Shown: positions 51,860-62,416 of the stretch, piece after piece | How positions within the stretch are numbered: position 1 is the first letter of the stretch | How the letters are laid out: the number at the start of each line of letters is the position of its first letter | Source: Brumimicrobium sp051745635 | Lineage (GTDB): Bacteria; Bacteroidota; Bacteroidia; Flavobacteriales_D; Crocinitomicaceae | Reading direction: 5' to 3' | Assembly (NCBI GenBank): GCA_051745635.1 | Contig: JBNJEH010000007.1 | Location: forward strand, 1 to 64,000 | DNA: 64,000 bases | Program-made: the position numbers and the translations under genes | The notes under the pieces: generated by a model | Seen by the model: the letters and a program-made list of their open reading frames with translations, nothing else | Told to the model about the DNA's origin: nothing | Database searches by the model: none

Positions 51860-52789
51860 ATGTTAGAAGTTAACGAAATTTCAAAAAGTTTTCATCAGCA
51901 GAAGGTTTTGCATGACATTTCTTTCTCCGCTCGTGAAGGAGAAATTCTGGGCTTGCTCGGTCCTAATGGCGCAGGAAAGACCACATTGATGCGCATTATT
52001 AATCAAATTGTAGCTCCCACGCGGGGACACATCGCTTTTGAAGAACAATTGCTGAGTGAAAAACACATTTCAAAAATTGGATACCTGCCGGAGGAAAGAG
52101 GTCTTTACAAAACGATGGGCGTAGAAGAACACCTCGTTTTTTTGGGACGCCTGCGCGGGTTGAATAAAAAAAATGCCGTCCAAAAAACACATCACTGGCT
52201 CGAAAAGCTGGACATTCTTTCGTGGAAACATAAACGAATTGAGGAGCTGTCGAAAGGAATGGCCCAAAAAGTACAGTTTATTGCTGCAGTGCTCCACGAT
52301 CCGGATTTACTTATTCTGGACGAACCTTTTAGCGGTTTTGACCCCGTCAATCTTCGGGTGATGCGCCTGGAAATCGAACAGTTTAAAAAGGAGGGAAAAG
52401 CAATCATTATATCGACGCACAACATGAATAGTGTAGAGGAATTGTGCGACCGCGTTTTATTGATCAATAAAGGAGAAAAAGTGTTGGAAGGGAGTGTCCT
52501 TGAACTTCAGCAGTCGCAGTCGGAGCAACTTTATGCTGTCACTTTTCAGGGAAATATGCTGGCTTTTGCCAACGCGCTGTGGGTCGGTTTTGAAATCATA
52601 GAAAAAAAAGAAGTGTCTGAAGGTGTTTTTCAGGTCATATTACAAATGCGCAACGATAACGATATCAACAGCTTACTTCAAACCATTATGAATGTTGTAA
52701 AGATTGTAGAAGTAACGACGGTGAAGCCAAGTATGGAAGCCATTTTTACGGCGCATGTAGAACCCCAAAAAGAGGAGCGAAGTGAGTAA
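51860..52789 (+). CDS. ABC transporter ATP-binding protein (NatA-like)
   Basis: 309 residues. Walker A is GPNGAGKTTLMR (about 34-45). The signature motif is the variant LSKGMAQKVQ, and Walker B is LLILDEPFSGFDPVN, followed by the H-loop IIISTHNM. A C-terminal extension (about 215-309) is typical of NatA/DrrA exporters. Together with the overlapping permease it makes an ABC-2 exporter, possibly for Na+ or a lipid-like compound. The substrate is unknown. Confidence 0.94.
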   Translation: MLEVNEISKSFHQQKVLHDISFSAREGEILGLLGPNGAGKTTLMRIINQIVAPTRGHIAFEEQLLSEKHISKIGYLPEERGLYKTMGVEEHLVFLGRLRGLNKKNAVQKTHHWLEKLDILSWKHKRIEELSKGMAQKVQFIAAVLHDPDLLILDEPFSGFDPVNLRVMRLEIEQFKKEGKAIIISTHNMNSVEELCDRVLLINKGEKVLEGSVLELQQSQSEQLYAVTFQGNMLAFANALWVGFEIIEKKEVSEGVFQVILQMRNDNDINSLLQTIMNVVKIVEVTTVKPSMEAIFTAHVEPQKEERSE

Positions 52790-54095
52790 AACGGCGATTA
52801 TAACTTTTCGGGAGCTGAAAGAACGATTCTCATCGCGCTCGTTTATCGGAATGACCATTCTCGGGCCAATAGTGGTACTGGCGGTGATTTATTTGTTCTT
52901 ATCCATGACGGCGACGGAAAAGGCCACCTGGAAGGTTTTGATCATGGATAAAAATGAGCTTTTTGAAAACAAACTCCAACCGAAAGAAGATCCGTTGTTC
53001 GATGTCGATTTTATCAATGCCTTCGTAGATTACGATGAATTTGCCCAAAACCAGCAGTTTGAAGACTATGATTTGAGCGTGTGGATCAATGAAAAAGTCG
53101 TCTCCAATAAAAATGTCATCATTTCATACCGGGAGCAACCATCTGAGTATGTCCAGCGGAGACTGCAATATATTGTTGAACGCAGGCTGGAAGAAATCAT
53201 GGTGCAGGAATTTACTGACTTAAAGCTCCAGGAATTTCGTGCTGTGAAACAACCGTTACAATTTACACTAAAAGATGCCAATGACCCCAAAAACGAGAAA
53301 ACGACTAAAAATGGTTGGGTTGGGTTTTCTTTTGGCGGATTGATCGTGTTGTTTTTACTGACATTTGGAATGACAATTCTAAGAGGTGTTGCGCGAGAAA
53401 AATCGAATCGGATTGTAGAACTGTTGTTGGCCAGTGTTAACCCGCGACAGTTGTTGACGGGAAAAGTTTTTGGAATTGGCATTGCGGCAATCATCCAGTT
53501 TGTGTTTTGGATTGTGATTATTGCTGTGGGTTTCTGGGCAATGCGGGAAACACTTTTTCCAGACCTGAGCCATCCTGAATTAGTCGCCGATGCAGCGCAA
53601 CAGGGCGTAGATGAGGTCGATTTGTACGCCAATCAAAGTCCTTTTGTAGAGCTGCTTTTTGATCAGATTCAATATGCAAACATGATCCTGTTCTTCGTGT
53701 TATTTTTTCTGGGGGGCTATCTTTTTTACGGCGCTTTCTTTGCGATGATAGGTGCGAGTGCAGGGTCTGAATCAGACGGGCAGCAATTTGTTATTCCAAT
53801 GATCATTTTATTGTTGCTCGCTCTGGGCAGCGGTTATTACGCCGTCATGTTTCCGGAAAGCACAGCCGTTGATATTCTCGGCTTTATTCCATTCACCTCC
53901 CCTGTGGTGTTGATGGTTGACCTGGCTTATGGTTTTGCCGATGGGGAAGCCTGGAAGCTCTACTTTTCATTGTTTATACTTCTATTGTCCGCGCTTGGTG
54001 TTTTTGCACTCGCTGCGAGAATTTACAAAAACGGACTGCTCCATTTTGGACACCGGCTGCGCTTCGGACAAATCGTGAAGTGGCTAAAAAATTAA
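52782..54095 (+). CDS. ABC-2 transporter permease (NatB-like)
   Basis: 437 residues. One hydrophobic segment near residues 22-45 is followed by a large extracytoplasmic domain (about 50-180). Five or six membrane helices lie at about 185-420 (WVGFSFGGLIVLFLLTFGMTI and later). This is the ABC-2 NatB architecture. It overlaps the ATPase gene by 8 bp, a clear pair. The next gene begins 1 bp after its stop. Confidence 0.92.
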   Translation: MSKTAIITFRELKERFSSRSFIGMTILGPIVVLAVIYLFLSMTATEKATWKVLIMDKNELFENKLQPKEDPLFDVDFINAFVDYDEFAQNQQFEDYDLSVWINEKVVSNKNVIISYREQPSEYVQRRLQYIVERRLEEIMVQEFTDLKLQEFRAVKQPLQFTLKDANDPKNEKTTKNGWVGFSFGGLIVLFLLTFGMTILRGVAREKSNRIVELLLASVNPRQLLTGKVFGIGIAAIIQFVFWIVIIAVGFWAMRETLFPDLSHPELVADAAQQGVDEVDLYANQSPFVELLFDQIQYANMILFFVLFFLGGYLFYGAFFAMIGASAGSESDGQQFVIPMIILLLLALGSGYYAVMFPESTAVDILGFIPFTSPVVLMVDLAYGFADGEAWKLYFSLFILLLSALGVFALAARIYKNGLLHFGHRLRFGQIVKWLKN

Positions 54096-54096
54096 T

Positions 54097-55020
54097 ATGC
54101 GCATTGCTGTATTTGACCTGGGCACGAACACGTTTGATTTAATCATCGTGGAACATGATGAAAATGCAGATCATTTTCGTGTGTTATACACGGATAAGTC
54201 GTTTGTCCACCTCGGTGAACGTGGAAATAAAGAAAAGCACATAAAAAATGCCGCAAAGGAACGCGCCTATTTCGCTCTCGAGCATTTTGTGCAGGCCTGC
54301 CGGGAACACCACGTGAACGCTGAAAACATTCATGCTTTTGGCACTTCTGCCCTGCGCGACGCCGAAAACAGCGATGAAATAAAAAACGAATTTAAACAGC
54401 GGCTGGGCATTGAAATTATGGTTATTCAGGGCGATCAGGAGGCACAATTGATTTATGAAGGCATCAAAGGCATCCACCAGTTTAAGCAACCCGCCTGCAT
54501 CATGGATATAGGCGGAGGAAGTACAGAGTTTATCTTTGCGGACAGCAGGGGCGTGAGTCACAAAGAAAGCCTCGACATCGGCGTTTCGCGGATCATGCAA
54601 TTGTTTGATGTGCCGGGAGAACTCAATGAAAAGCAACGGCAGCAAATTGTTCAATTCATGGAAAATGCCTCTCCGACAGTTTTTGAGCGGCGCCAACCAC
54701 CCGTTCTTATCGGAGCAGCCGGCAGTTTTGAAACATTCTACCAATTGATTTCGAAATCCGCTTCCTACGACACATTCCAGACACACGAGCTACCGTTTAA
54801 TGCGTTAAATGATGTTTTAGACGACTTGATCAAAAGCGGTTACGACGACCGATGCGAAAACTACTGGATACCAAATTACAGACGGAAAATGATACATATT
54901 GCCGCACTCCAAACCAAGTGGGTCATCCAACGCTTGAATATTGAGCAATGTTATTTTTCTCCAGCGGCACTAAAAGAAGGTGTTTTATTTGCGTCAAAGA
55001 AAGGTTTTAACAGCGACTAG
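54097..55020 (+). CDS. Ppx/GppA-family exopolyphosphatase-like protein
   Basis: 307 residues, the size of a catalytic Ppx/GppA core without the C-terminal HD extension. The ASKHA-fold phosphate loops are AVFDLGTNTFDLIIVE (about 4-19) and IMDIGGGSTEFIFA (about 134-147). It may hydrolyse polyphosphate or guanosine pentaphosphate; the shorter length makes the substrate uncertain. It follows the ABC permease after 1 bp. Its stop overlaps that of convergent metG by 4 bp. Confidence 0.92.
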   Translation: MRIAVFDLGTNTFDLIIVEHDENADHFRVLYTDKSFVHLGERGNKEKHIKNAAKERAYFALEHFVQACREHHVNAENIHAFGTSALRDAENSDEIKNEFKQRLGIEIMVIQGDQEAQLIYEGIKGIHQFKQPACIMDIGGGSTEFIFADSRGVSHKESLDIGVSRIMQLFDVPGELNEKQRQQIVQFMENASPTVFERRQPPVLIGAAGSFETFYQLISKSASYDTFQTHELPFNALNDVLDDLIKSGYDDRCENYWIPNYRRKMIHIAALQTKWVIQRLNIEQCYFSPAALKEGVLFASKKGFNSD

Positions 55021-57074
55021 CGAATCGTTGAACCGTTTGCCAAATCTTCTTCTGGAGTCATAAATGTCAGTTTCCCCTCCTTATCTTCTCCCATCAATAA
55101 CATTCCGTTGGAGACCACTCCGCGAATTTTACGGGGAGGTAAATTCATGAGCACGCTCACTTTTTTACCAATGATGTCTTCCGGAGCGTATTGTTGTGCA
55201 ATTCCCGAAACGATAGTGCGCTGGTCGAGTCCCGTGTCTACGATCAGCTCGAGTAATTTATCGGCTTTTTTAACTTTTTTGGCACTGAGAATCTCGCCTG
55301 TGCGTATATCGAGCTTTAAAAAGTCGTCAAATGAAATTGGCGCTTTTTGTGCTTCGTGGTGGTTTTCTTCTGTTGGCTGAGTAGCGCGCAGCAGATCTTG
55401 TTCTTTTTCCACAAAGCTGTCGTCTATTTTTTCAAATAAAATAGAAGGTTTACGTGTGCGGTGACCAGCAGCCAGGATGTCTTTTTTGCCACATTTTGAC
55501 CAGTCGCACTCCTCCAGCCCCAGAAATGTCCGCAATTTATCCGCTGTCGAAGGGAGGAAAGGGTCGAGTAAAATGGACAAATTCGCTGTAATTTGCAAGG
55601 CAATATTGAGGATCGTTTTTACGCGACCTTCATCCGTTTTGATCAATTTCCAGGGCTCTGTTTCCGCTAAATATCGATTGCCGATGCGGGCTAAACTCAT
55701 AACTTCTCCCTGTGCTTCGCGAATCTTATAGTTGTAGAGCTTTTCTTCTACAGATGATGGAATTTCGCCAATAGCGCCGAGTACGCGCTGATCTTCGGGA
55801 GCAATTGTTCCAATCTCAGGAACGGCACCATCAAAATATTTTTTGGTCAGGACGAGTGCCCGGTTGACAAAGTTTCCGAGAACATCTGCCAGTTCATTGT
55901 TTACGCGCGATTGAAAATCATTCCAGGTAAACTCACTATCTCTGTTCTCCGGAGCGATTGCCGTTAAAGTGTATTTGAGTTCGTCTACTTTTTGAGGATG
56001 GCGTTCGAGGTACTCGTGTAACCAGACAGCCCAGTTGCGCGATGTAGAGAACTTATCACCTTCGAGGTTTAAGAATTCCGATGCGGGAACATTTTTTGGA
56101 AGCACAAAATCACCGTGTTCTTTCAGAAGAATGGGAAAAATTAAAGCGTGAAAAACGATATTATCCTTTCCAATAAAGTGAACGAGTTCCGTATCTCCTG
56201 TCCAGTAATCTTTCCAGTCTTTTTGTTGTTCTTCTGCCCAGGCTTTCGTGGCAGAAATATAACCAATTGGTGCGTCCAGCCACACGTAAAGGACTTTTCC
56301 TTCTGCATTTTCCAGCGGTACGGGAATACCCCAGTCCAGATCGCGCGTCATAGCTCTTGGTTGTAATCCACCATCGATCCAGCTCATACACTGTCCGACG
56401 ACTTGTTTGCGCCACTTTTTGGGGTCATGAATTTGCTTTTCCTCGAGTTTTCCGTTTTGAATCCAGTCTTTGAGCCATGCTTCATGCCTTTCCATGGGAA
56501 GGAACCAATGCGTTGTTTCGCGAAGAACAGGTGCGTCACCGCTCAATTTCGAAATGGGATGAATGAGGTCGTTGGGACTTAAAGCGCTTCCGCATTTTTC
56601 ACACTGATCGCCATAAGCTTCTGCAAAACCACACTTGGGACATTCACCAGTGATGTAGCGATCTGCCAAAAACTGCTCGTATTTTTCATCGTAATACTGT
56701 TGATTCGTCTTTTGTGTAAAAACCCCCTTTTTATGTAAGGTTTTAAAAAAATCCCGGGCTGTTTCCCGATGAATTGGCTTCGATGTGCGATGGAAGATAT
56801 CGAAAGTGATATCGAATTTTTTAAAAGAATCTGCTAATATTGTATAGTATTTATCGACGATTTCTTGTGGTGTTACACCTTCCTTTTTAGCGCGTAAAGT
56901 TATTGCAGCGCCGTGCTCATCGCTTCCAGAAATGAAAGCAACGTCATGACCTTTATGGCGTAAAAACCGAACAAAAATATCGGCGGGCAAATAAACACCA
57001 GCAACGTGACCCAGATGAAGTGGTCCGTTGGCGTAAGGCAATGCGGCAGTAACAGTATATCTTTTCTTCTCCAT
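55017..57074 (-). CDS. metG: Methionyl-tRNA synthetase
   Basis: 685 residues from the ATG at 57074; the longer open frame to 57098 adds MNPRKIRC and is less typical. HIGH is PYANGPLHLGHVAG, and the KMSKS loop is the variant KFSTSRN. A knuckle of four cysteines (CPKCGFAEAYGDQCEKC) is the zinc-binding module. The C-terminal tRNA-binding domain (from FLKLDIRTGEILSAKKV) is the Arc1p/EMAPII-like dimer domain. It charges initiator and elongator tRNA-Met. Confidence 0.97.
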   Translation of the reverse strand: MEKKRYTVTAALPYANGPLHLGHVAGVYLPADIFVRFLRHKGHDVAFISGSDEHGAAITLRAKKEGVTPQEIVDKYYTILADSFKKFDITFDIFHRTSKPIHRETARDFFKTLHKKGVFTQKTNQQYYDEKYEQFLADRYITGECPKCGFAEAYGDQCEKCGSALSPNDLIHPISKLSGDAPVLRETTHWFLPMERHEAWLKDWIQNGKLEEKQIHDPKKWRKQVVGQCMSWIDGGLQPRAMTRDLDWGIPVPLENAEGKVLYVWLDAPIGYISATKAWAEEQQKDWKDYWTGDTELVHFIGKDNIVFHALIFPILLKEHGDFVLPKNVPASEFLNLEGDKFSTSRNWAVWLHEYLERHPQKVDELKYTLTAIAPENRDSEFTWNDFQSRVNNELADVLGNFVNRALVLTKKYFDGAVPEIGTIAPEDQRVLGAIGEIPSSVEEKLYNYKIREAQGEVMSLARIGNRYLAETEPWKLIKTDEGRVKTILNIALQITANLSILLDPFLPSTADKLRTFLGLEECDWSKCGKKDILAAGHRTRKPSILFEKIDDSFVEKEQDLLRATQPTEENHHEAQKAPISFDDFLKLDIRTGEILSAKKVKKADKLLELIVDTGLDQRTIVSGIAQQYAPEDIIGKKVSVLMNLPPRKIRGVVSNGMLLMGEDKEGKLTFMTPEEDLANGSTIR

Positions 57075-57200
57075 GCACCTAATTTTTCGTGGGTTCAAAG
57101 ATAATGGAAAGGAATGATTGATGAGTAATGATAATTACATTCTTATCGCGAAATTTAAACCGCACCACAGCTGAATAAATCCGAGGTTCAAATAATGCTA

Positions 57201-60023
57201 TCAATCTTCTTCATACTCTTCCAAGCCGTAATTTTCTCCTTTTTCAACGGCGGGAACACCAACTTTCAGCCATTCGGGAGCCGGCTCATTTTGTAGAAAA
57301 TGGTCAAAAAACTGGCGCATGCGAATGGATAAATCAACGCGGTTGGCATTTTTCATCAAATTGTGCTGATCGCCGTTGTAATTCAACATCCAAACTGGTT
57401 TGTTGAGGCGCTTCATGGCAGTAAAAAGCTCAATGCCCTGGTACCAGGGAACGGCACCGTCACCATCGTTGTGCATGATGAGTAAAGGCGTTTCAATTTC
57501 TGGCACTCCAAACAAGGGCGAATTTTCAATGTACAACTCAGGCGCTTCCCAAATCGTTTTTCCAATTCGACTTTGCGTACGTTCATATTGAAAAGCGCGA
57601 TTTAAACCGCTTCCCCAACGAATGCCTCCGTAAGCGGAGAACATATTGCTCACAGGTGCACCAGCCATTGCGGCGGAATAGCGATCGGTCATCGTGATGA
57701 GTTGTGCCGTTTGGTAACCTCCCCACGATTGCCCCTGCAAACCGAGTCGGGTACTATCGATATTCGGATACAAATTCAATACGTGGTCTGTTCCGCTCAT
57801 TATACTATTGTAGGCTCCTTCAGCGGGATGACCAGGTTCATAGCGAATATTAGGTATAAAAACGACATAACCGGCAGAAGTATATTCTGTGGGGTATATA
57901 ATCGATGCTGTCGGCTTCGGAATATAGTGATAATGCTTGCGGTGGGAGAGCATTTCGTAAAAATACACGAGCATAGGATAGCTTTTGGTGGAATCAAAAT
58001 TTTCGGGTTTGTATAAAAGACCTTTTCTTTTCTCTCCGTCGTAAGTCTTCCACGAAACTTGTTCCACTTCGGGCCAGATATATTCTGACTGCTGCGGGTT
58101 GGTGTTCGAGATCTTTTGCGGGTTTTCGAAAGAAGTCTTCGTCGTATACAGGTCGGGATAATCTTTTACATTCATCTGCTGGAATATAACGTGGTCAGCG
58201 TTTTTTGCCTTTCGAATGTTGATCAGCTTGTGATCAGTTTGGTACATCAAAACAATTACCGGACCTTTTCGTGAATCTTCGATGTGATGAATGGATTCGT
58301 CATAACTGGTTTGGTTTACACCGTGTAAATAGACGCTGTCGAGATCAATATATGTGCTGTCGTTCGACCATCTTTTGAGTCGAAGCTTTGTATTCGTAAG
58401 CATTCCCTGACGATTCGTGATGCTTTTGAGCTCTCGACCCCCAAAATTAAACTTCCACACATCGTGCTTACTGTGGATAAGCAATTCCTGAGGGCTGGTG
58501 AAACCGATGGTGCCGACCGGTCCCGCTTTAAATGGCATTCCATTATTGTCACTTTTCCAGACAATACTATCTTTTTCGTAGCAGGTGATACAACCTGTTT
58601 CTTCAGTCTGCGTGTCGTAGAAAAAATAGTTGTTGGTGTCGCTCAAAAAATAAACGAAATAACGACCGTCTGGTGAGAGCTCTTCCATGTAGTTGATGCG
58701 TTTACCGAGTCGTTCTGGTTCTCCTGAATTGACATTGATTCGATAAAAATCACGTGGCCACGGATAAGTCCAGTTGTAGGTGCGGACATACTGTTCGTTG
58801 GAATACCCTAGAGCATAATGACTGTTGCCATTATCCAGCATGCGTGCAGACAAGGTATCATTTTCGAGCTGGACTAACCGGTTTTCTTTGCGGTGAAGTA
58901 CAGTTAAATAGCTGTCCCGTTTGTCTTGCTTTTTCTCTTTTAGTTGTTGCGGTTGAAGCCGATTGTTTTTGTAGTGCCAAACATCTAAAACGGCTTTTTC
59001 TTTGCTGAGTAAAGTGTCTTCAGGTTCTTCTTCACGTTTTTCGGTAATGCCGACGAACAACTTTTTATTGTCGTTTGAGAATTTTACGGCGGCATGCGGA
59101 CTGACGTGCATATTCGTATCGAGATCACCGCGGTTGCTATGAATTTTTAATTGCGGTTGGCTTTCACCTTCTCCCCAGACATATAAATCGTATGATTTGT
59201 GGTTTTCTGAACTGTCGCGCGATGCAACAAAAGCAAAATCGCCATTTTTTTCGCTGAAAGAAGATTTCGCAACAGCTGAATAGTACTTTGTTGATGTGAG
59301 GATGTTCTTTGTTTCCAGGTTTATTCGGTGTACCTTGAGGCTGTCTTTTTTGTCCAGCTTTTTATGGGTCACATAAACCATTGACTGCCCCGAAGGATCA
59401 AACCAAAAGTCTTTCACGTGCTGAATACGCATTCTTTCAGCTTTGTCAGTAAACTGAACAAAAAGCGTATTCCCGTCAGATTGTACGGCGTTCTCTTCTT
59501 TATCTTTTTTATTGCGGTTGAAGAGCCAGCAACGCTTTTTTTCTTTTTTCTTTTCTTTGTGGAGTGAGTCTGCAAGAAGCGTGTAGGCAAAAACATTGTT
59601 TTTTTCAGGAACTTTAAAATTGATGAGGTTGGGATGTTTGACGAGGCTGTCGTTGTTGAGAAAATAAATACCCAGAGAGTCTTTAACGTGTAGTTCGTGA
59701 TCTACTTTTTCTAATTTGAGTGTCCGCAGCGTGTCGTAACCCGGATGAATGGAAAACAAAAGAACGTCTTCTTTGTGACTAATGCGGGCTCTATATCCGC
59801 GGGCAAACTGCTTTTTTTCGTTCGAAACGGCGTTGTGCAAAAAGAGTGTGCCATCGCCGCGATGCGGTTGAATCTCATAAGCAGAAAAACTCCCTCGATC
59901 TGAAACCTGAGCATGTTTTAAAGATTTCCAGTCATTGTAAACCGTGTGATCCAGTACCTTTTGTTGTGAGAAAAGCGATAAAAAGAAAAGGTTGGAAATA
60001 ATAAAGCAAAGTAATTTTTTCAT
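57201..60023 (-). CDS. Exported prolyl oligopeptidase-type S9 peptidase
   Basis: 940 residues with a signal peptide (about 1-20, ending FSQQ). A large N-terminal beta-propeller-like part (to about 660) leads to the alpha/beta hydrolase domain. The nucleophile is within GQSWGGYQ, the acid in IMHNDGDGAVPW and the histidine in GDQHNLMKN. Enzymes of this type cut short peptides after proline or related residues and face the periplasm. A polybasic stretch around residue 155-170 (KKEKKRCWLFNRNKKD) interrupts the propeller and is odd. Confidence 0.92.
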   Translation of the reverse strand: MKKLLCFIISNLFFLSLFSQQKVLDHTVYNDWKSLKHAQVSDRGSFSAYEIQPHRGDGTLFLHNAVSNEKKQFARGYRARISHKEDVLLFSIHPGYDTLRTLKLEKVDHELHVKDSLGIYFLNNDSLVKHPNLINFKVPEKNNVFAYTLLADSLHKEKKKEKKRCWLFNRNKKDKEENAVQSDGNTLFVQFTDKAERMRIQHVKDFWFDPSGQSMVYVTHKKLDKKDSLKVHRINLETKNILTSTKYYSAVAKSSFSEKNGDFAFVASRDSSENHKSYDLYVWGEGESQPQLKIHSNRGDLDTNMHVSPHAAVKFSNDNKKLFVGITEKREEEPEDTLLSKEKAVLDVWHYKNNRLQPQQLKEKKQDKRDSYLTVLHRKENRLVQLENDTLSARMLDNGNSHYALGYSNEQYVRTYNWTYPWPRDFYRINVNSGEPERLGKRINYMEELSPDGRYFVYFLSDTNNYFFYDTQTEETGCITCYEKDSIVWKSDNNGMPFKAGPVGTIGFTSPQELLIHSKHDVWKFNFGGRELKSITNRQGMLTNTKLRLKRWSNDSTYIDLDSVYLHGVNQTSYDESIHHIEDSRKGPVIVLMYQTDHKLINIRKAKNADHVIFQQMNVKDYPDLYTTKTSFENPQKISNTNPQQSEYIWPEVEQVSWKTYDGEKRKGLLYKPENFDSTKSYPMLVYFYEMLSHRKHYHYIPKPTASIIYPTEYTSAGYVVFIPNIRYEPGHPAEGAYNSIMSGTDHVLNLYPNIDSTRLGLQGQSWGGYQTAQLITMTDRYSAAMAGAPVSNMFSAYGGIRWGSGLNRAFQYERTQSRIGKTIWEAPELYIENSPLFGVPEIETPLLIMHNDGDGAVPWYQGIELFTAMKRLNKPVWMLNYNGDQHNLMKNANRVDLSIRMRQFFDHFLQNEPAPEWLKVGVPAVEKGENYGLEEYEED

Positions 60024-60164
60024 CCTCTGAAAATATTAATTTTTTTGATCAATGACAGCAATAATGATTACAAAATAAAGAATAATGTTTATCTTGCGCC
60101 AACGCTAAAGTCAAATTTTACGTTATGAAAGAAGAAATACTTTTTTAAAGTGTTTTTTAATTTA

Positions 60165-60172
60165 TATATTTG
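60165..60172 (+). promoter_or_regulatory. -7 promoter box of the T9SS cargo gene
   Basis: TATATTTG matches TAnnTTTG, 27 bp before the ATG at 60200. The expected -33 position is a T-run rather than a clear TTTG. Confidence 0.5.
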
Positions 60173-60199
60173 TTAATATTAATTTAAATTTTAGAAGTT

Positions 60200-62077
60200 A
60201 TGAAGAAAATTTACTTTTTAGCAGCCGTGTTCGGGGTCAGTGCTTCGATGGTAGCACAGACGCCTCAGGGTGTTGAAGGAATGAAAACAGTGCATCAAGA
60301 ATTAGTGCCCGCCGAGGACATTAATATGAAAACCTCAAGTAATCTGGGCGCTACTCCTAAAGCTGCGGGTGATACGGTTTGGATAGATCAGTTTGATGAC
60401 CCGTCGTTATGGGAAGATTCTACAACTGCTAATCCAGCCCCGACAGATTCAGTAGTAGCCGGCTGGTCAATAGGAGACACAGTAACAGGAGCCTTTGCTG
60501 GTAGTGCAGCAAATATGAATACATCGGGCGATTTTGCTCGTTTTTCAAATTCTGAAACTGATGGGAGCGGTGCTCATATAGGTCCAGAAGGATTATTTAC
60601 AATGACTTATACTCAAGGTATTGACCTGTCTGGTGTTCCCGCCCCTCACCTCGAATTTGAACAGTATGGTGGGATTTTTATAGAAAAGCAGGAGATACAA
60701 ATTTCTGTCGATGGTGGTAACAATTGGGTTAAAGTCGCAGACAATTCTGATAAAGATCCAATAACAGCTAGTGGTGGGTCTCCCTATCCAAGACCAGAAA
60801 CTAGACGCTTTAACATGACGAGTGCCATTGGAAATGGGGCTGTAAACGATGTACGTATCCGATTCTTTTGGGATGGTGATATGAATGGTCAAAACATGTC
60901 TTATTATTCTTATGGGTGGTTTGTTGATAATATCAGAATAGTTGAAGGGTATGAAAATGACCTTACAATAAATAATAAGCAGCTGTTTAGTGGTGCTCAG
61001 CAAATTCCTTACTATTTCACACCAGCATCACAAGTTACCGACATGTTCTTCGCTGCAGATGCGACAAATAATGGAGGTTTGGATCAAACAAATGTCACAT
61101 TAGACGTTGAGTTAGAAGAAGGTGGAAATACTAGTACGGTTAGTTCAGGAGGAACTACGATTGCTTCAGGAGATACGGACTCTCTCGGAACAAGTGCTTT
61201 TACGCCTGTGGCAACAGCAGGAACACAGTATAATGCTACATATACTTTGAATCAAGATGAGACGGAAGGATTCCCTTCTGACAACGTGATGACTGATACA
61301 TTCTATGTGACTGATACTGTTTACGGAGTAGATAACGGTAAGCAAAGTGGTGGATTTGGAAACTTTGCCAGTAATTCTGGTCAACCCATTAAAATTGGAA
61401 ACCAGATGGAAGTCATGGCTAGTGGTCAGATTTCTTCAATATCTATGTATATTGTAGATAACCAAGACGCTGTTGGTCAAACTGTTTCCGGTCAACTGCA
61501 TTTGTTTGATCAAAACGGTGGTTCTTTTGTCTTCCAAAGAGAGACTAACTTCCATGAAATTGAAGCATCAGATCTTGGAGGTTTTGTAACACTTAATCTT
61601 ACCTCACCATTTGAAGTGGTGGCTGGAGATATTATTCTACCTCTTGCATCGCATGATGGTCTAGACGTGAGAATAGGAACTGCGCAAGGTGTAGAGGCAG
61701 GTATTGTAATTGGACAAGATGCAGCTGACGACTATGGATCTTTATCTAATCCCAATGCTGTTATGGTTCGTGCTAATATGAATCCAGAAGCGTCAATTGA
61801 AAATAACGATGTGGCGTCTTCTTTAGCTATTACGCAATACCCAAATCCTTTTGCAAATGAGACAACAGTTAGCTACAGTTTAGAAAATGCTGCTGAAGTT
61901 TCTTACAGCGTTGTTGACATGGCAGGTAATGTTGTGTTGGATGGATCAGAAGGTAAAATGAATGCTGGAAAGCACGAATTTAATATCGATGGTTCTTCGC
62001 TTTCAAATGGAATTTATTTCCTTGAGTTTACAGCTGGAGAAAACAGTGCTACTCAAAAATTAGTTGTAAATAAATAG
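60200..62077 (+). CDS. Large secreted protein with T9SS type A sorting domain
   Basis: 625 residues with a signal peptide (about 1-20, SMVAQ). Residues about 60-250 form a beta-sandwich-like region with sequences such as DGGNNWVKVADNSD and YGWFVDNIRIVEGYE. A second such region follows at about 250-540. The C-terminal ~80 residues begin ITQYPNPFANETTVSYSLENA and end TQKLVVNK, a typical type A sorting domain. The protein is presumably on the cell surface or secreted, with an adhesive or structural role. No active site is visible. A strong terminator follows at 62103. Confidence 0.9.
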   Translation: MKKIYFLAAVFGVSASMVAQTPQGVEGMKTVHQELVPAEDINMKTSSNLGATPKAAGDTVWIDQFDDPSLWEDSTTANPAPTDSVVAGWSIGDTVTGAFAGSAANMNTSGDFARFSNSETDGSGAHIGPEGLFTMTYTQGIDLSGVPAPHLEFEQYGGIFIEKQEIQISVDGGNNWVKVADNSDKDPITASGGSPYPRPETRRFNMTSAIGNGAVNDVRIRFFWDGDMNGQNMSYYSYGWFVDNIRIVEGYENDLTINNKQLFSGAQQIPYYFTPASQVTDMFFAADATNNGGLDQTNVTLDVELEEGGNTSTVSSGGTTIASGDTDSLGTSAFTPVATAGTQYNATYTLNQDETEGFPSDNVMTDTFYVTDTVYGVDNGKQSGGFGNFASNSGQPIKIGNQMEVMASGQISSISMYIVDNQDAVGQTVSGQLHLFDQNGGSFVFQRETNFHEIEASDLGGFVTLNLTSPFEVVAGDIILPLASHDGLDVRIGTAQGVEAGIVIGQDAADDYGSLSNPNAVMVRANMNPEASIENNDVASSLAITQYPNPFANETTVSYSLENAAEVSYSVVDMAGNVVLDGSEGKMNAGKHEFNIDGSSLSNGIYFLEFTAGENSATQKLVVNK

Positions 62078-62102
62078 TGACCTTTTTAGGTAAGTTAATT
62101 GA

Positions 62103-62130
62103 GGGCTGTCTTTTAAAGGCAGCCCTTTTT
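62103..62130 (+). terminator. Rho-independent terminator of the T9SS cargo gene
   Basis: GGGCTGTC (62103-62110) pairs with GGCAGCCC (62118-62125) with one G-U pair and is followed by five T residues. Confidence 0.93.
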
Positions 62131-62348
62131 GTTTTTTATAAAACGGAGTTTGTTCGTCTCCGGAAAAAATAAAAACAAGGATAGAGCCCATCTCGCAAAG
62201 AACAGGACCTTTCAAGAAACACCCCGTTTCAAGAGCAGATCTAAACCCCGCCAGAAGCCTTCGTCTAAGCTGAAACAAAAAAGTATTTTCTTTAACATAT
62301 CTTTACACTTTGAGCGAAACAAATGATTGAAAGTTGCGTTATTAGGGT

Positions 62349-62416
62349 GTTAGGTTTCATAAGTAGTAGTGTTAGTTGCGAAGAAGGGGACGCCCGTTCT
62401 CTTCTTCGCTTTTTTT
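62349..62416 (+). ncRNA. Candidate small structured RNA, copy 1
   Basis: The leader AGGTTTCATAAGTAGTAG (within 62349-62372) precedes a 14-bp stem, with arms 62378-62391 and 62396-62409 including two G-U pairs. The loop is GCCC and a seven-T run follows. The leader is shared with copies 2 and 3, but the stem sequence is not; the pairing is kept. This is the structure of a small RNA with an intrinsic terminator. No family was recognised. Confidence 0.6.
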